DNA of 64,000 bases from assembly GCA_964020085.1 (NCBI GenBank), contig CAXHUQ010001475.1, positions 238,622 to 302,621 on the forward strand, in the 5' to 3' direction. Positions 47,191 through 58,114 of the stretch are shown in pieces. This DNA comes from Micromussa lordhowensis (Eukaryota > Cnidaria > Anthozoa > Scleractinia > Lobophylliidae). The translations under genes were made by a program, and so were the position numbers. The notes beneath the pieces are model-generated. The model did not search any database, was not told the DNA's origin, and saw nothing but the letters and a program-made list of their open reading frames with translations. The number at the start of each line of letters is the position of its first letter. Position 1 is the first letter of the stretch.

Positions 47191-47634
47191 TTATCAGTGT
47201 TTTTACGCATCTTTTTAACCAAACTGTTAAAAGAGAGGAGGATCATCGTTTGTTGGCTTAGTTGTTGGCCCGGGCATTTATAATGGTCCGGCCGGGACTT
47301 CTATCAGCGGTTTTCCACATTAGGTACCAGGTTCTCTCGGTTTTCCCGCCATTTCTATGCTGGCGTCCTCTTGAAGGTGGGAAAGTGTCGAATTCAGCAC
47401 AAGAGTCGATCGATCTTTTGATCATTTTTCGCTGTTTGAACTCTGCTTTGGCTTGGAAAATCAAGTTTACCATAGCTTCTTGTCCTGGCGATCCTTCGTA
47501 TCCTTGAAGACATCATTATGGCGGTGCGTTCGAGACAACAACATCAGGTAAGCAAAAATTGCAGCAATTTGTTGTGTTGTGCGACTACGTTTAACCCGTT
47601 TCAAGGATAAAGTAAACTAAGGGTATTAAACAAG

Positions 47635-48010
47635 TCAGTTCGATCGAAGGTTGTTTCGATCGAGAGTTCATTCCATCAAAACCAAATCTTCGATCGAAGC
47701 AAACGTTTCGACAAAAGAGTAAATGATGATGAAGACAATGTAAAGACTACAGATTTGGAAGGGCATAAATATTGATGATTGTTATTGATCAATGATGATT
47801 AATTTCATCATAACATTTTCAAAGTACCTGTAGATCTGTAAGGCAATATCCAAGTAGATCCACAAACTACTTTGACAATGCTGTTACAAAGCTCAAAACA
47901 AATTTATTGTGAAATTGCTCTCACTTGTTGACATATCACATAACTTATAAATTCATGTGTCTGTCTGCATATTGACAAATTATAAAAGACAGCCAATGAG
48001 TGTGCAAAAA
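47635..48010. mobile_element. MITE debris: TTCGATCGAA copy and degraded foldback
   Basis: 47,635-47,760 matches the left arm of the 4,843-5,545 element (AAGTCAGTTCGATCGAAG, AGAGTAAATGATGATGA). 47,780-48,010 is a decayed relative of the nested MITEs at 24,221-24,489 (ATTTCATCATAACATTTTC, CTGTCTGCATATTGACAA, CCAATGAGTGTGC). Confidence 0.5.
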
Positions 48011-48104
48011 TTTCTAGTGATCATGAAACATTAGATTGAATGCATAGATTAGTAATGTTAGGTAGCTAGAGATGCTCTTGGCTGCACCTCGAGCATCTCT
48101 TACA

Positions 48105-48120
48105 CTACCTTCGTGCTCTC

Positions 48121-48154
<34 letters not shown>

Positions 48155-48400
48155 ACACGCTAGACATTGTCCATTCCTTAAAAGGATGTTTTGGTTTGCT
48201 GAGTGAATATCCTGACAAACACAGTTGTGTTATTCGTATAGTATGATCGTCCGGGTGAGTGTAGTTCTGAGAAGAACTGTTGTTGGTGACTGATGTTTCG
48301 ACAACCTGAGCGGAAGTCATCTTCAGAGTCAAGTGAATAGTGTTTGTCAGTCGATGATGTTACAAGTTTGGTTCGTTGAAAGTGATTGGTCACTTTAGCC
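48105..48400 (-). mobile_element. Penelope-type repeat fragment with hammerhead-like core
   Basis: The minus strand at 48,330-48,290 reads CTGAAGA (fits CUGANGA), a short GAC...GTC helix with inner CC/GG, and then GAAAC. This is the order of a hammerhead ribozyme core, a known feature of Penelope-like retroelements. The flanking ORF (48,332-48,105) includes MTSAQVVETSVTNNSSSQNY, a phrase I recall from cnidarian repeats. Stem III and the cleavage-site pairing are not convincing by eye. Confidence 0.4.
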
Positions 48401-49077
48401 ATGATGGTATTGGCTGAAAGACTCGTGTAAAGTTGTGTTATAATAGCAACATAAGAGCATGAACATAAAACAACAGAAAATCAAAAAGAAACATCTTTCC
48501 CTTATGTTTTTATGTCGATGTTCACATCACTGACATAAGCAGAAATAATGTTTTATTATTATGTCATTACAGTGTATGTCACTAGTGTGAACCAGGCCAG
48601 ACTACATGTATTATACAACTGTAGGTGTCTGGAATTGTTAGAAATGAATAAATTGTACATAAGTTTTTTGAAAGTTTTGCCATTTGGTGTGAGAGGAATA
48701 ATTCAAAACATTTATTGTCTATACCCCATAGTTTACAAATTTTCTGGGATTTTTGGATGAAAAGATTTTTTATTAAAGCCTGGTTTCAAAGTCTCATGTT
48801 GTTATAAGGCATGTAGTTTCTGAGCAAAATTAACTGTTCTGCTGCATCCACACACAGGATTGACATTGTATAGTCAGCTATCCACTTTTATTTGTAGAGA
48901 TCAGCTTACTACACACTGGTAATTTCTGTTTAACCAAAACACAAGAGCACTCCATCTTTTTCTTTGTTTTGAAAAGTAGTTTGTGTGACTAATTTTTTGG
49001 TTTGATATATTTTCCTGTTTCAATACTTCACTTGTGTAAGCTGCTTGTTTTTTTGGCAGTATATGTGCATGTATTTA

Positions 49078-49093
49078 CCCCCCCCCCCCCCCT
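49078..49093. repeat. Poly-C tract
   Basis: An uninterrupted run of about 15 C, flanked by TTTA and TCC. Probably length-variable. Confidence 0.9.
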
Positions 49094-49410
49094 CCATTTT
49101 TTTGCAGAAAACTACTCGCTGAGTGTCTGCCATCAAGTTCCTGGACTAGGAGGATGACAAAAAGGAACGTAGGCCGTGGTACAAATTTTCATTAGAAACT
49201 AAATAGTTTCATAAATGATGTTTGTAGTTGAACACTTTGCTTATGCATTACAGGTTACTTGTAATTTGTAAATTGACAATTTTGGGTAAGAATGGCCAGG
49301 CCTTTTAAGGTTAGACTCCTCTTGTTTAGTAGTTTCAGACAAATTATCATATATATTAAATGGAACACATGACAGTAAGAGAAAACAATCCTTTTTCCAA
49401 TGCTGGTTGA

Positions 49411-49690
49411 GCTTAATAGCTTTCAGCAGTGAGAAACAAGAAATGTGCAGGTAATGACTGTGAATGCAGTGAAAGTACATGCAGTTTTAGTAGATAACTA
49501 GTTGGCTTAATAGCTTTCAGCAGTGAGAAACAAGAAATGTGCAGGTAATGACTGTGAATGCAGTGAAAGTACATGCAGTTTTAGTAGATAACTAGTTGGC
49601 TTAATAGCTTTCAGCAGTGAGAAACAAGAAATGCGCAGGTTATGACTGTGAATGCAGTGAATCAGCATGTAGTTTTAGTAGGTAATTAGT
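49411..49690. repeat. Three-copy tandem repeat, 94-bp period
   Basis: GCTTAATAGCTTTCAGCAGT begins at 49,411, 49,505 and 49,599, exactly 94 bp apart. The first two units are almost identical. The third has several changes (GCGCAGGTTATG, ATCAGCATGTAG). It is inside the TGCGTAAA element and no ORF is associated. Confidence 0.92.
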
Positions 49691-50739
49691 TTGCTTTTAC
49701 AAATCAAAATCACCAGCAACTGATACATGCAAGTTGCAATATGATAAGATTTATTTTTTTTTTCATTGGTTCTCTTGAAATTATGAAACAATACAATGAA
49801 TCCAAATTGACAACAACAGTAGTTACTTTCAAAGCATTTGTTTTAAGAAATACTAAAAAGTGCTGTGTTGTTTTCCTGATAACTTGCTATTGTTTTAAAT
49901 TGGGAGTTTCTTCAAAATTGTGTCCTAGACTTAAATGAACTCACTTATTCAGAAAGTACTTTCGGAATTATTTATAAAATCAGTGAGAATTGTCAAGCAA
50001 AGCTATAAGATAGTTGTATCTCTTTGTTGAGTGTGGAAAACATAAAGTTTGTTCCAGTTGAAACTATTTATCTTTTCCTGTGAATAAAGTGCATAAATTT
50101 ACAGGAGATAAGGGGAGTGCATTATGGAATTAATTTTACCATGTAAAGGGTGGAAATGTCCTCGTTTGAGTGCATGTGGATGTGTAACATGAAAATGCGT
50201 TTTATTTCCCTCTCCCATACTTTTCACTCTTTTTGTCACCATTATTTTTAGCAGTGACAGTGGCAATGGCTCAAGTAATAGACTGAGAGAAATTTAAGGT
50301 GTCAATTAGACCTGTTGTATAACGCTCTATATAAAATATTTGTAATGATTGTGTTATCAGATTGTATTGTCAACATTGTATGTACATAATGTTTTTCCGT
50401 TTGAAACTCTGGTTTTCTGTATATAATGTAAAGAGCTTCTTAAAGTGACTGCAATAAAATGGATTACAATGTAACATTGTGTTGCTGCTTTTGTTGGGTG
50501 GGTCGCAGAGAGCCGTGTACCTTATATTGCGCCATTTCATTAGCACTGTTTAGTAACGTGCTTTTATGATCGCTTCCGTCTGTTATCACTTTGCTTTATC
50601 GTAAACATACAATAGGCTTTTTTATAGCACGCGTAAATGTAACCTTTAGTGGGTATTGGAACAAACTCTTTTACATAAGGGCCAGATAAAACGCAAACGT
50701 ACATGTAGCAAAATAAAAGTACTCACAAAATGGGCATGT

Positions 50740-51045
50740 AGTTTACAGTCCATTTACGACAATTTACGGTGCGTAAAGAACCCCCTTTTCCTAACTTTAC
50801 AAACATTGTTAAGGTTATCTGTACGACTTTTTACAACATGCGTAAAGATTGCGTTTTAATGTCTATCTGTACGACGTTTTACAACATCCGTAAAGATTGC
50901 GTTTTATAGTCTCTCTCCGGAATCTTTACGCACTATGATTTTAATGCGTAAAGACGTTCTTTACGACTGTGTAAAGACATACGTAATGAAACGTAAAGAG
51001 GATCCTTACGCATTCTTTACGCCATCTTTACGAATGCGTAAATTT
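50740..51045. repeat. Right TGCGTAAA subterminal array
   Basis: The same words as the left array, with a ~60-bp unit repeated (AAAGATTGCGTTTTA follows CATGCG at 50,840 and CATCCG at 50,890). The array ends at the CTGTG terminus near 51,060. Confidence 0.75.
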
Positions 51046-51164
51046 AACTTTTCGTGCTGTGTTTTTACAGTGATTGTTCCACTTTCACTCGACTTATTCG
51101 GCTAATTACGAATCAATTCCATTCGCTAATGTCATGTGAAACTGAGGCAAAATGTTCAACTAAC

Positions 51165-51551
51165 CGTGATAATATCCTCACTGACTCGCGTCTGCTTTCT
51201 TAAAGCCTCCGCGTCAGCCTCTCTCGTCTTTTGTGATATTTCCAGTTGCCTTTTTAAGTTAGCACATTCTTGGCTTTTGGCCTCCAGCTGTTTCTTTAAT
51301 TGGTTGGTCTGGTCTGCCTGGTCCGCAGCCTTTTTGATCACAAATAACCTCGCTGGGCCTGGTCTCGCTCGGTATTCCTCCAGTTTGGCGGACAGCCGGT
51401 TCCTCTGATTTAGTTTTCTTTGTAGCTCGCTGGCTTTTCCACTGCACCTCGCGTTTCCGCTGTTCGGCTTGAAACGCCGCGTACGGGTCTTCTGCTTGTG
51501 CGGAGCTGGGAGCAATTGACTCGGCTTGGCAACAGTTCTTTTTTGCAGTCC
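51165..51551 (-). CDS. Single coiled-coil exon, unknown gene
   Basis: An exactly 129-codon open stretch bounded by a good acceptor (CTTCTTCAG before GGACTG) and a GTTAG donor, phase 0 at both ends. The first half is basic (KRTVAKPSQLL...TRTRRFKP). The second half is a coiled coil with Leu/Lys/Glu heptads (NQLKKQLEAKSQECANLKRQ). No other exon of the same gene is identified nearby. It could belong to a host gene interrupted by the surrounding elements, or to a lost element protein. Confidence 0.45.
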
Positions 51552-51600
51552 CTGAAGAAGAAAAAACACACAGATAACACGTACGTTTTCCTGTGGAAGG

Positions 51601-51783
51601 TCACATATTGACATTAAGGGAAGGCTTTAGCTCTTGAATGAACAGAGTCTCTTTAATTTTGCAATGAACGTCAGTTTTTCCGGACGCTAAAATGTCAAAG
51701 TGATCCCATTTAATGTCGTGACCAGTGGTTTTTACATGATCAGCAATGGCTGATGAATGGTCACTTTTCGCGAGGGCTTTGAA
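51601..51783 (-). pseudogene. C-terminal fragment of a Penelope-like GIY-YIG protein
   Basis: About 60 open codons: SAIADHVKTTGHDIKWDHFD, then ILASGKTDVHCKIKETLFIQ and ELKPSLNVN before a stop. This is the conserved C-terminal part of the GIY-YIG endonuclease domain of Penelope-like retroelements (the late Glu in the KETLFIQ segment is present). The catalytic GIY and YIG motifs and the reverse transcriptase are absent. It directly abuts the inverted repeat at 51,784. Confidence 0.75.
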
Positions 51784-52148
51784 AACAATAGAGGTCTGGA
51801 ACCTAGACTGAGAAAAATTATCTGCAGCAGTACGTGTTTTGACATAATGAGGAGTAATAGTTTAAACAGCAACAACTTCTCACTACTAATAATGTAGAAT
51901 TCAATATTAGTAGTGAGAAGTTGTTGCTGTTTTAACTATTACTCCTCATTATGTCAAAACACGTACTGCTGCAGATAATTTTTCTCAGTCTAGGTTCCAG
52001 ACCTCTATTGTTTTACGATATATATATATAGGTTTCAAATATTGTAACGGTCACTTTTGAAAATGTATGTTGACTAGCATACGAAACGTCAAGTTCTATA
52101 AAATGCATTGGAATACAATGTCCATCACCGCTGTTTGTGTTATTTTCT
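51784..52148. mobile_element. Penelope 3-prime sequence with a ~235-bp palindrome
   Basis: 51,784-51,895 and 51,905-52,018 are nearly perfect inverted copies (CAATAGAGGTCTGGAACCTA outward). The right arm continues through TATATATATA to a GACGTTTCG-containing tail matching 41,420-41,645. In the right arm the plus strand reads SEKLLLF-stop, matching the end of a Penelope protein. Confidence 0.75.
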
Positions 52149-52770
52149 TAATCAAGCTTCGATGGCCTAAGAGCAAGAGTTTATATGATAAGTGGGAATA
52201 ACTTGTGAAGTGTGAATCATTTTCTTGACTACAATGCCAATTGCTCCGTAGCAGGCACGAAAACATTAACCAAAACTTCCACCACCAACAGCATCTTGAG
52301 GCAAATAATCAAAGTGGTCTGGATTTAGTTCTTTTAGTTCTATAAATTCTTGGAATAACGAAAGACAAACTATTGCAAAAGCATTTGCCAAGAATGTGCC
52401 TGCGAGGGTGCCTGTCCTCTAGGAACAAAACTAGGCATTGGCCTGGGTTTTTCTATCGGCACCCAAGATTTTCACGATTTTGAAAACTATTTGTAGAAAA
52501 CTATTTCCACCCTTGAGTCACATGCAGGTACCATGTTTCTGCCCGAGAAGCGGTCGTTATGGGCCCCTTCAGTGACCAAAACAAACTTGTGTACAGGGAA
52601 CTTTAATCACAATCGCTTTTAAGTTAAACTCTGCCGGACGACAGGTCCTTATTAACAATAAGGCTAATAAAACAACTTGTGCTTTAGTGTCTCAGGGACA
52701 AACCAAATATTATAAACAGTAACAAATTTTAAACTAACTACCAATTATTGTCCTTGTAACTTTCATTCTG
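52149..52770. other. Non-coding DNA
   Basis: No gene seen. It joins the Penelope fragment to duplication copy B. Confidence 0.35.
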
Positions 52771-54682
52771 TATCTTTATTCATTGTTTTTTTCAAAAAGT
52801 TGACTTTCAGTCCAGCTAAGCGATTTCCATTAAATCAGGACTGATAGCAGACGTCTCTGAGGAATGAACAACGCCAAACCTTCGGAAAAGTCCATCAGAT
52901 TTTGGATTATTGAGTTAATGTACTTCAAGTTAAACAACCTTTTTAAAGCGCAACTGTTCGACAAGCCTCATGCTGTTAATCCAATCTAGGATGGTTGACA
53001 GACATCGCTATGTTAGACTATAAGAATCCAACCTATCGCACAGTTGCATTTTCCTAGTTACCAGCCACATTCGGGGTAATGGTCGGATTCCATTGGCGGA
53101 GGACTGTAGTACTCCCAGAAAAATGCTGCTTTAACTTTGGAAAACTTTACCCTGCCCGAAGGATAGGTGCAAGTTCTCGCAAATGCTCTGTAGCGATGAT
53201 AGCTGCAAAGCTGCCTTTTGACTTTGTGGTAACTGTCATTTCTTTTCAAGAGGCTGTAGAAGTCTGTACGGTCAACACCTTGGGCATACTAAACAGCACT
53301 TTCCAGATATCCGTTCCTATAAAGCTCGTAAACAAACGCAGTTCTGCTTGCCAATGTGCGAACTTAATCGAGTGAGGGCACTTTTAGGAGAAACGCGTGT
53401 AGGATGTCAGACTTGAGGAGCAAATAGTCGCAAATTCTTATTAGCGACACTAGATGGTCTTCTGCGCACAGGTGAAATCGTTTGCCTTCCAGCATATTAA
53501 AAAGTAAGTCCAGGGCGTGTTTATCAAAGAAATCTGTCAGACACAGGTGATTTTGTGAGTGCTGGTTAGGCAAAGAGTGAAAATGCGCTCGCTGTGGTTG
53601 TTGCAAAGAAACGCCCTGTAAAAGTCACTCACATAGGTAAAGAGCGAGTGCGATATCGCACGACAATAACTTTTCCATGGAAACAAGACCACCGCCTCGT
53701 GGCTGGCAAGGAATTGTTCAGACAACTGTGGAAGTAGGCCGATTTCTCTAAGCACTTGGTCAATCACTAGCTGATTCATTCCTTCGGCAAATGCGACATC
53801 AATCCACTGGGCATGATTTTCCCGCGCAAATGTATGCCTGCACCCAAAAAAAAAACTGAAAAACAAAAGTTAGACAGTTTTTGCGTTGGCTTTGAGTAAA
53901 TTGCACTAACCATAGTCAATTTGTAAAACTGGTAATTAACATAATTATTACTTCCTGTAGACTTGATTTTGGATGTTCTTAGCTCGTAAACACTGTTGAA
54001 GTGCGAGTAGACTATATCGATTGGATAAATCAAGGCGTCTACGGCCTCTTTGTAACTCTTCCCTGCTTTAGGCCTGTACTTTCCCAGTTCTAACTCTGAA
54101 AACTCCACAAGATAGGCTTTTTTTTATCGTCGGAAAGCCTCAACACCTTGGCCACCAAAACTTCAGGAATGCTTTTGGTAGAACTGGCTGCTACGAGCGC
54201 TACACATTCCCGGTGCGGGCAGATCTTTGATGTTCAACTCTTCGCCTTCGTCGCTAAGAATTTCTACCGGGCCTTCCCCTAAGTTTCGAGAGGCCACAGA
54301 GCCTAACAAATCCAACGCCTTGCTTTTCTTCCGAGCCAAAGGCCTTTCATCGTAATAATGTTTCTGTGTCCCGACCAAATGTTTCATTAGATGTGGCGAA
54401 CGACTCTCTTTAGGAATAATCGCTGCTTTGAGACAGCATCGGAAAGTAGTTCATGATGGCTTTTCTGATATCCACCATGGTTAATTTATGATCGAAATAT
54501 CTCAAAGGAAAGAGAAATATCTCAAATTAAGGCTTGTTTTGGATGGTTACATAAAAAGTTGAAGATATTCTGATTTTATCTAAAGAATAACAATGCTCCA
54601 GACCAACTACCCTGAAAAAATCAGGGTCTAAGCATTCATTGAGTAATGACCTTGTAAAGAAGGATGAAAAATGAGCAGAACT
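52771..54682 (-). pseudogene. Duplicated fossil gene, copy B (unknown family)
   Basis: A near copy of 39,030-40,812, with an extra 65-bp match of 52,771-52,835 to 37,210-37,277. Open minus-strand blocks: 54,420-54,190 (KKSKALDLLGSVASRNLG, EILSDEGEELNIKDLP), 54,108-53,960 (FSELELGKYRPKAGKSYKEA), 53,830-53,537 (WIDVAFAEGMNQLVIDQVL), 53,606-53,364 (DFFDKHALDLLFNMLEGKRF) and 53,249-53,058. A run of A near 54,120 shifts the frame between the first two blocks. The gene identity is unknown and the function should not be guessed. Confidence 0.5.
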
Positions 54683-56608
54683 CTCAAGGATGAGATAAAA
54701 GGTGTTTTTAGTTTTCCTAGATGACACTCTGTTGTAGAAATAAGTAGCAAATTAAATGTAATCATCAAGATGGAAATAGAAGTTCTTGTAAATGTAAATT
54801 TTCTTCAGATGTACACAAAACAAATAACTTACAATTCACTTTCAATAATGACTGAGTGGAAGAGTCTGGATACAACTAACTACTACTTTACTAACTAGCT
54901 ACTTCACACAGATTGGAAGAGGGATAAAAATAGAATCTTTGATACGCATATAGACGTTAAAGAGAAAGTAATTTGGTTACACTAAACTTTGTTGACTAGA
55001 TAAGTGGTAGTACCTGGAAATGAGATGAATGCAAAATACTGATGCTAAGAAGCGAAAGTACTTACTTTGTCTTTAATAAGCGTGAAAGATTTTATGTGCC
55101 ATTTCATCATCACTTGGGTCATCATCTGCAATGGGGATGAGATGAAAGGTGTTTTAAGTTTACCTAGATGACACTCTGTTGTAGAAATAAGTATCAAATT
55201 AAATATAATCATAACGATGGAAATAGAAGTTCTTGTAAACATAGACTTTTTTCACATGTACACAAAACAAATAACTTACAATTCGCTTTCGATAATGACT
55301 GAGTGGAAGAGTCTGTAGACAAGAGAAGAGCAAAACTGTTGAGTGCTATGACAGACATACACAAGTTTAAAAGAAAGTGATCACTTACAGTGTATACCAG
55401 ATAAGCGGTAGTACCTGCAAACAAGATGAGTGAAAAATATTGATGCTAAGAAGCGGAAGTACTTACTTAATCTGTCATGAGCATGAAAGATTTCATGTGA
55501 CATTTCATCATCACCTGGGTCATCATCTGCAATGAGCATGAAATGAAAGGTGTTCTTAGTTTATCTAGATGACACTCTGTTGTAGAAATAATGTACAGGA
55601 AACTTTGTTTACTACATAAACAACATGAGAGTAAAATAGTGATGCTAAAAAGCCAAAATACATACTTTGTCCTCCTTAACAATCAATGTGAACTAATTTA
55701 CACAGATTGGAAGATGGATAAAAATATAATCTTTGATACGCATTAGACATTGAAGAGAAAGTAATTTAGTTACACTAAACTTTGTTGACTAGATAAGTGG
55801 TAGTACCTGGAAATGAGATGAATGCAAAATACTGATGCTAAGAAGCGAAAGTACTTACTTTGTCTTTGATAAGCATGAAAGATTTCACGTGCCATTTCAT
55901 CATCACTTGGGTTATCATCTGCAGTGGGGATGAGATGAAAGGTGTTCTAAGTTTACCTAGATGACACTCTGTTGTAGAAATAAGTAGCAAATTAAATATA
56001 ATCATAACGATGGAAATAGAAGTTCTTGTAAACATAGACTTTTTTCGCATGTACACAAAACAAATAACTTACTATACGCTTTCCATAATGACTGAGTGGA
56101 AGAGTCTGTAGACAAGAAAAGAGCAAAATTGTTGAGTGGTATGACAAACATACACAAGTTTAAAAGAAGTTTATCACTTACAGTAAATACTAGACAAGTG
56201 GTAGTACCTGAAAACAAGATGAGTGTAAAATACTGAAGCTAAGAAGCGGAAGTGCTTACTTTGTCTTTGATGATCATGAAATATTTCATGTGACAACTCA
56301 TCATCATCTGGGTCATCATCTGCAATGAGAATGAAGTGAAAGGTGTTGTTAGTTTACCTAGATGACACTCTGTTATAGAAATGATGTACAGGAAACTTTG
56401 TTTACTACATAAACAACATGAGAGTGAAATACTGATGCTAAAAGGCCAAAACACATTGTCCTCCATGACCATCAAAGTGAACTAATTTACACAGATTGGA
56501 AGATGGATAAAAATATAATCGTTGATACGCATATAGACATTAAAGAGAAAGTAATTAGTTACACTAAACTTTGTTGACTAGATAAGTGGTAGTACCTGGA
56601 AGTGAGAT
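54683..56608 (-). repeat. ~400-bp tandem array with splice-bounded cassettes
   Basis: The phrase TAGATGACACTCTGTT recurs at about 54,719, 55,165, 55,567, 55,960 and 56,359 (spacing 446, 402, 393, 399). On the minus strand most units contain an AG-bounded segment of about 60 bp starting ATGATGACCC and ending before GTAAG. Its frame reads DDDPxDDEMxxEIFHxxQRQ (phase 1 at both ends). Some units also contain a 33-bp segment, ACTCTTCCACTCAGTCATTA and onward, between CAG and GTAAGT. It looks like tandem amplification of small symmetric exons of one gene, partly decayed. No flanking exons were recognised. Confidence 0.6.
56604..56608. repeat. GAGAT target duplication, left of the BEL/Pao element
   Basis: GAGAT here and at 62,198-62,202. 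The undisturbed site is present in other units of the tandem array (for example near 55,815, GGAAATGAGATGAATGCAAA). Confidence 0.88.
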
Positions 56609-56844
56609 TGTCATGTGGGTCTTTAGGCAACAGTCTGATACCTTAGGGGATCGGTGAAACGAAGGCAAACGAACAGACAAGGAACAGAATCTCGGGAATC
56701 AAACACAGATATATTTCAATATGGCGATCCGATCATACAGTACTTTCCATGTGACTTGCGCACGCATACATTTATGATATGATCGCATAACATGCTGAGT
56801 TAAACAATAACAAGGTTCAAATGTCAAGTTCAGTCTATTCGACA
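56609..56844 (-). repeat. 3-prime LTR of the BEL/Pao element
   Basis: 236 bp, begins TGTCATGTGGG and ends TTCGACA on the plus strand. Matches 61,962-62,197. Confidence 0.92.
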
Positions 56845-56869
56845 TCCTCCGGGGGGCGCGGATGCGTCT

Positions 56870-58114
56870 CGCCCATTCTGAAATTCTCCCCATGGCGTCA
56901 GTAGCTGTAGCTCGTCTCGGTCTAGTTGATGTGAGTGGGGTACATTGTTGTTCAGGACAGTTTCATGATGCAATCCTTGGGACAGAGGGACTTGCGGTGA
57001 CTTCAAGAGGATACAGTTTGGAGACAGGTCGGTTGGCATATCTAGTACTTGTGCGAATGTGTGCCGCCCGAACAAAGCCATCACCTCCTCTAATCAGATC
57101 TTCTATAACTGCTAGCTTCCAGGATGACCTGGGACCCTCATCATAGACCAGCACAACATCTCCTGTCTTGATTGATTGCTCATTAGTCCCAGTTGTTCTG
57201 TGGAATTCGCGGAGAGGTCAGGTACTCGTGTCTCCATCTCTTCCAGAAGCATTCGAGGATATGGGCTTGTGCTGTTACACGTTGCCTCATGTCAGATGTA
57301 CTTCCATAGTCCAGATCAGATGGATCATCATTAGGGAAGTGATTCTTCTCCCGTTTAAGAGATGAGAAGGCGTTAACGGCTCTTTGTCTACACAATCACT
57401 TGATACATAAGTGATACGGCAATCATTTAGGACAGCCTCTACTTCAGTGACGAGCGTTTGGAGCTCTGTTAGGGTGATAGATGCCTTGCCAAGTGTTTTC
57501 TTAATGGCTCCTTTCGTTAGTCCAATGAGTCGCTCCCAGAAGCCTCTGTACCATGGAGCTTGTTTAGGGATAAATTTCCACTCAACACCTTGTCGGCTCA
57601 ACTGTTCCTTTAGTGAAGGAGACTGGAATAGGTCACTAAGTGTCTCTGAGGACGCAAGAAAGGTAGAGGCATTATCTGATATCATGTGATGTGGTAGAGA
57701 TCTGCGACTTGAGAATCGTCGAAAGGCTTGCAGAAAACTTTGCTCTGACAGGTCACTGACAACTTCCAGATGTACTGCCCTCGTTACAACACAGGTGAAC
57801 AGACAAATGTAGCTCTTGGTAGTGCCATTCTCTGATCGTACGTAAAGGGGTCCAGTAAAGTCTACTCCAGTTGCTGAAAATGGTATTGCTTCCTGGACTC
57901 TCAACTTAGGTAAGGGTGCGGGATCTGGAGCTCTGAAGGCCTTTCCTTGTACCTTCCGACAAGTCACACATCGACGAAGAAGTTTCCTTACATACTGTCG
58001 AATTGAAGTTATCCAGAATGTTTGACGTAGCATGGTCACTACCACGTTGACACCAGAGTGAAGTTGGGCTTCGAGCTGTGTCACCAGTGGAGAACTATCT
58101 CGCTGTCGGACCAC
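56870..58114 (-). pseudogene. BEL/Pao integrase and C-terminal domain
   Basis: 58,114-57,287 is open for 275 codons: a Cys pair (RRCVTCRK), then GVDFTGPLY, MISDNASTF and YRGFWERLIGLTK. These supply the D, D and E of the integrase catalytic triad. The frame shifts near 57,400. The DUF5641-like C-terminal domain then follows in pieces (FWKRWRHEYLTS at 57,260 and VYDEGPRSSWKLAVIEDL at 57,150, ending near 56,960). The integrase joins element cDNA to the host genome. The catalytic core is complete, the tail broken. Confidence 0.85.

Larger units (their letters stand above)
46508..51060. mobile_element. Large non-autonomous element with CACAGC ends and TGCGTAAA subterminal arrays
   Basis: Starts CACAGCATGAAATCAAAAAT and ends with the inverse of CACAGCACGAAAAGTTAAAT (about 80% match over 25 bases). 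Subterminal arrays of GCGTAAAG/CTTTACGC fill 46,530-47,190 and 50,740-51,045 with more than 20 copies in both orientations. TTT flanks both ends, a possible 3-bp target duplication. CACWG-type termini, subterminal repeats and a 2-3 bp duplication fit the CACTA (EnSpm) group. No transposase is inside. Near 47,518 a short coding-like start (MAVRSRQQHQ followed by GTAAGC) could be the last trace of a gene. Confidence 0.65.

Noticed and set aside
48105..48200. Possible tRNA or tRNA-derived SINE head
   Set aside because: GC-richer words but no cloverleaf arms or B-box pattern I could draw.
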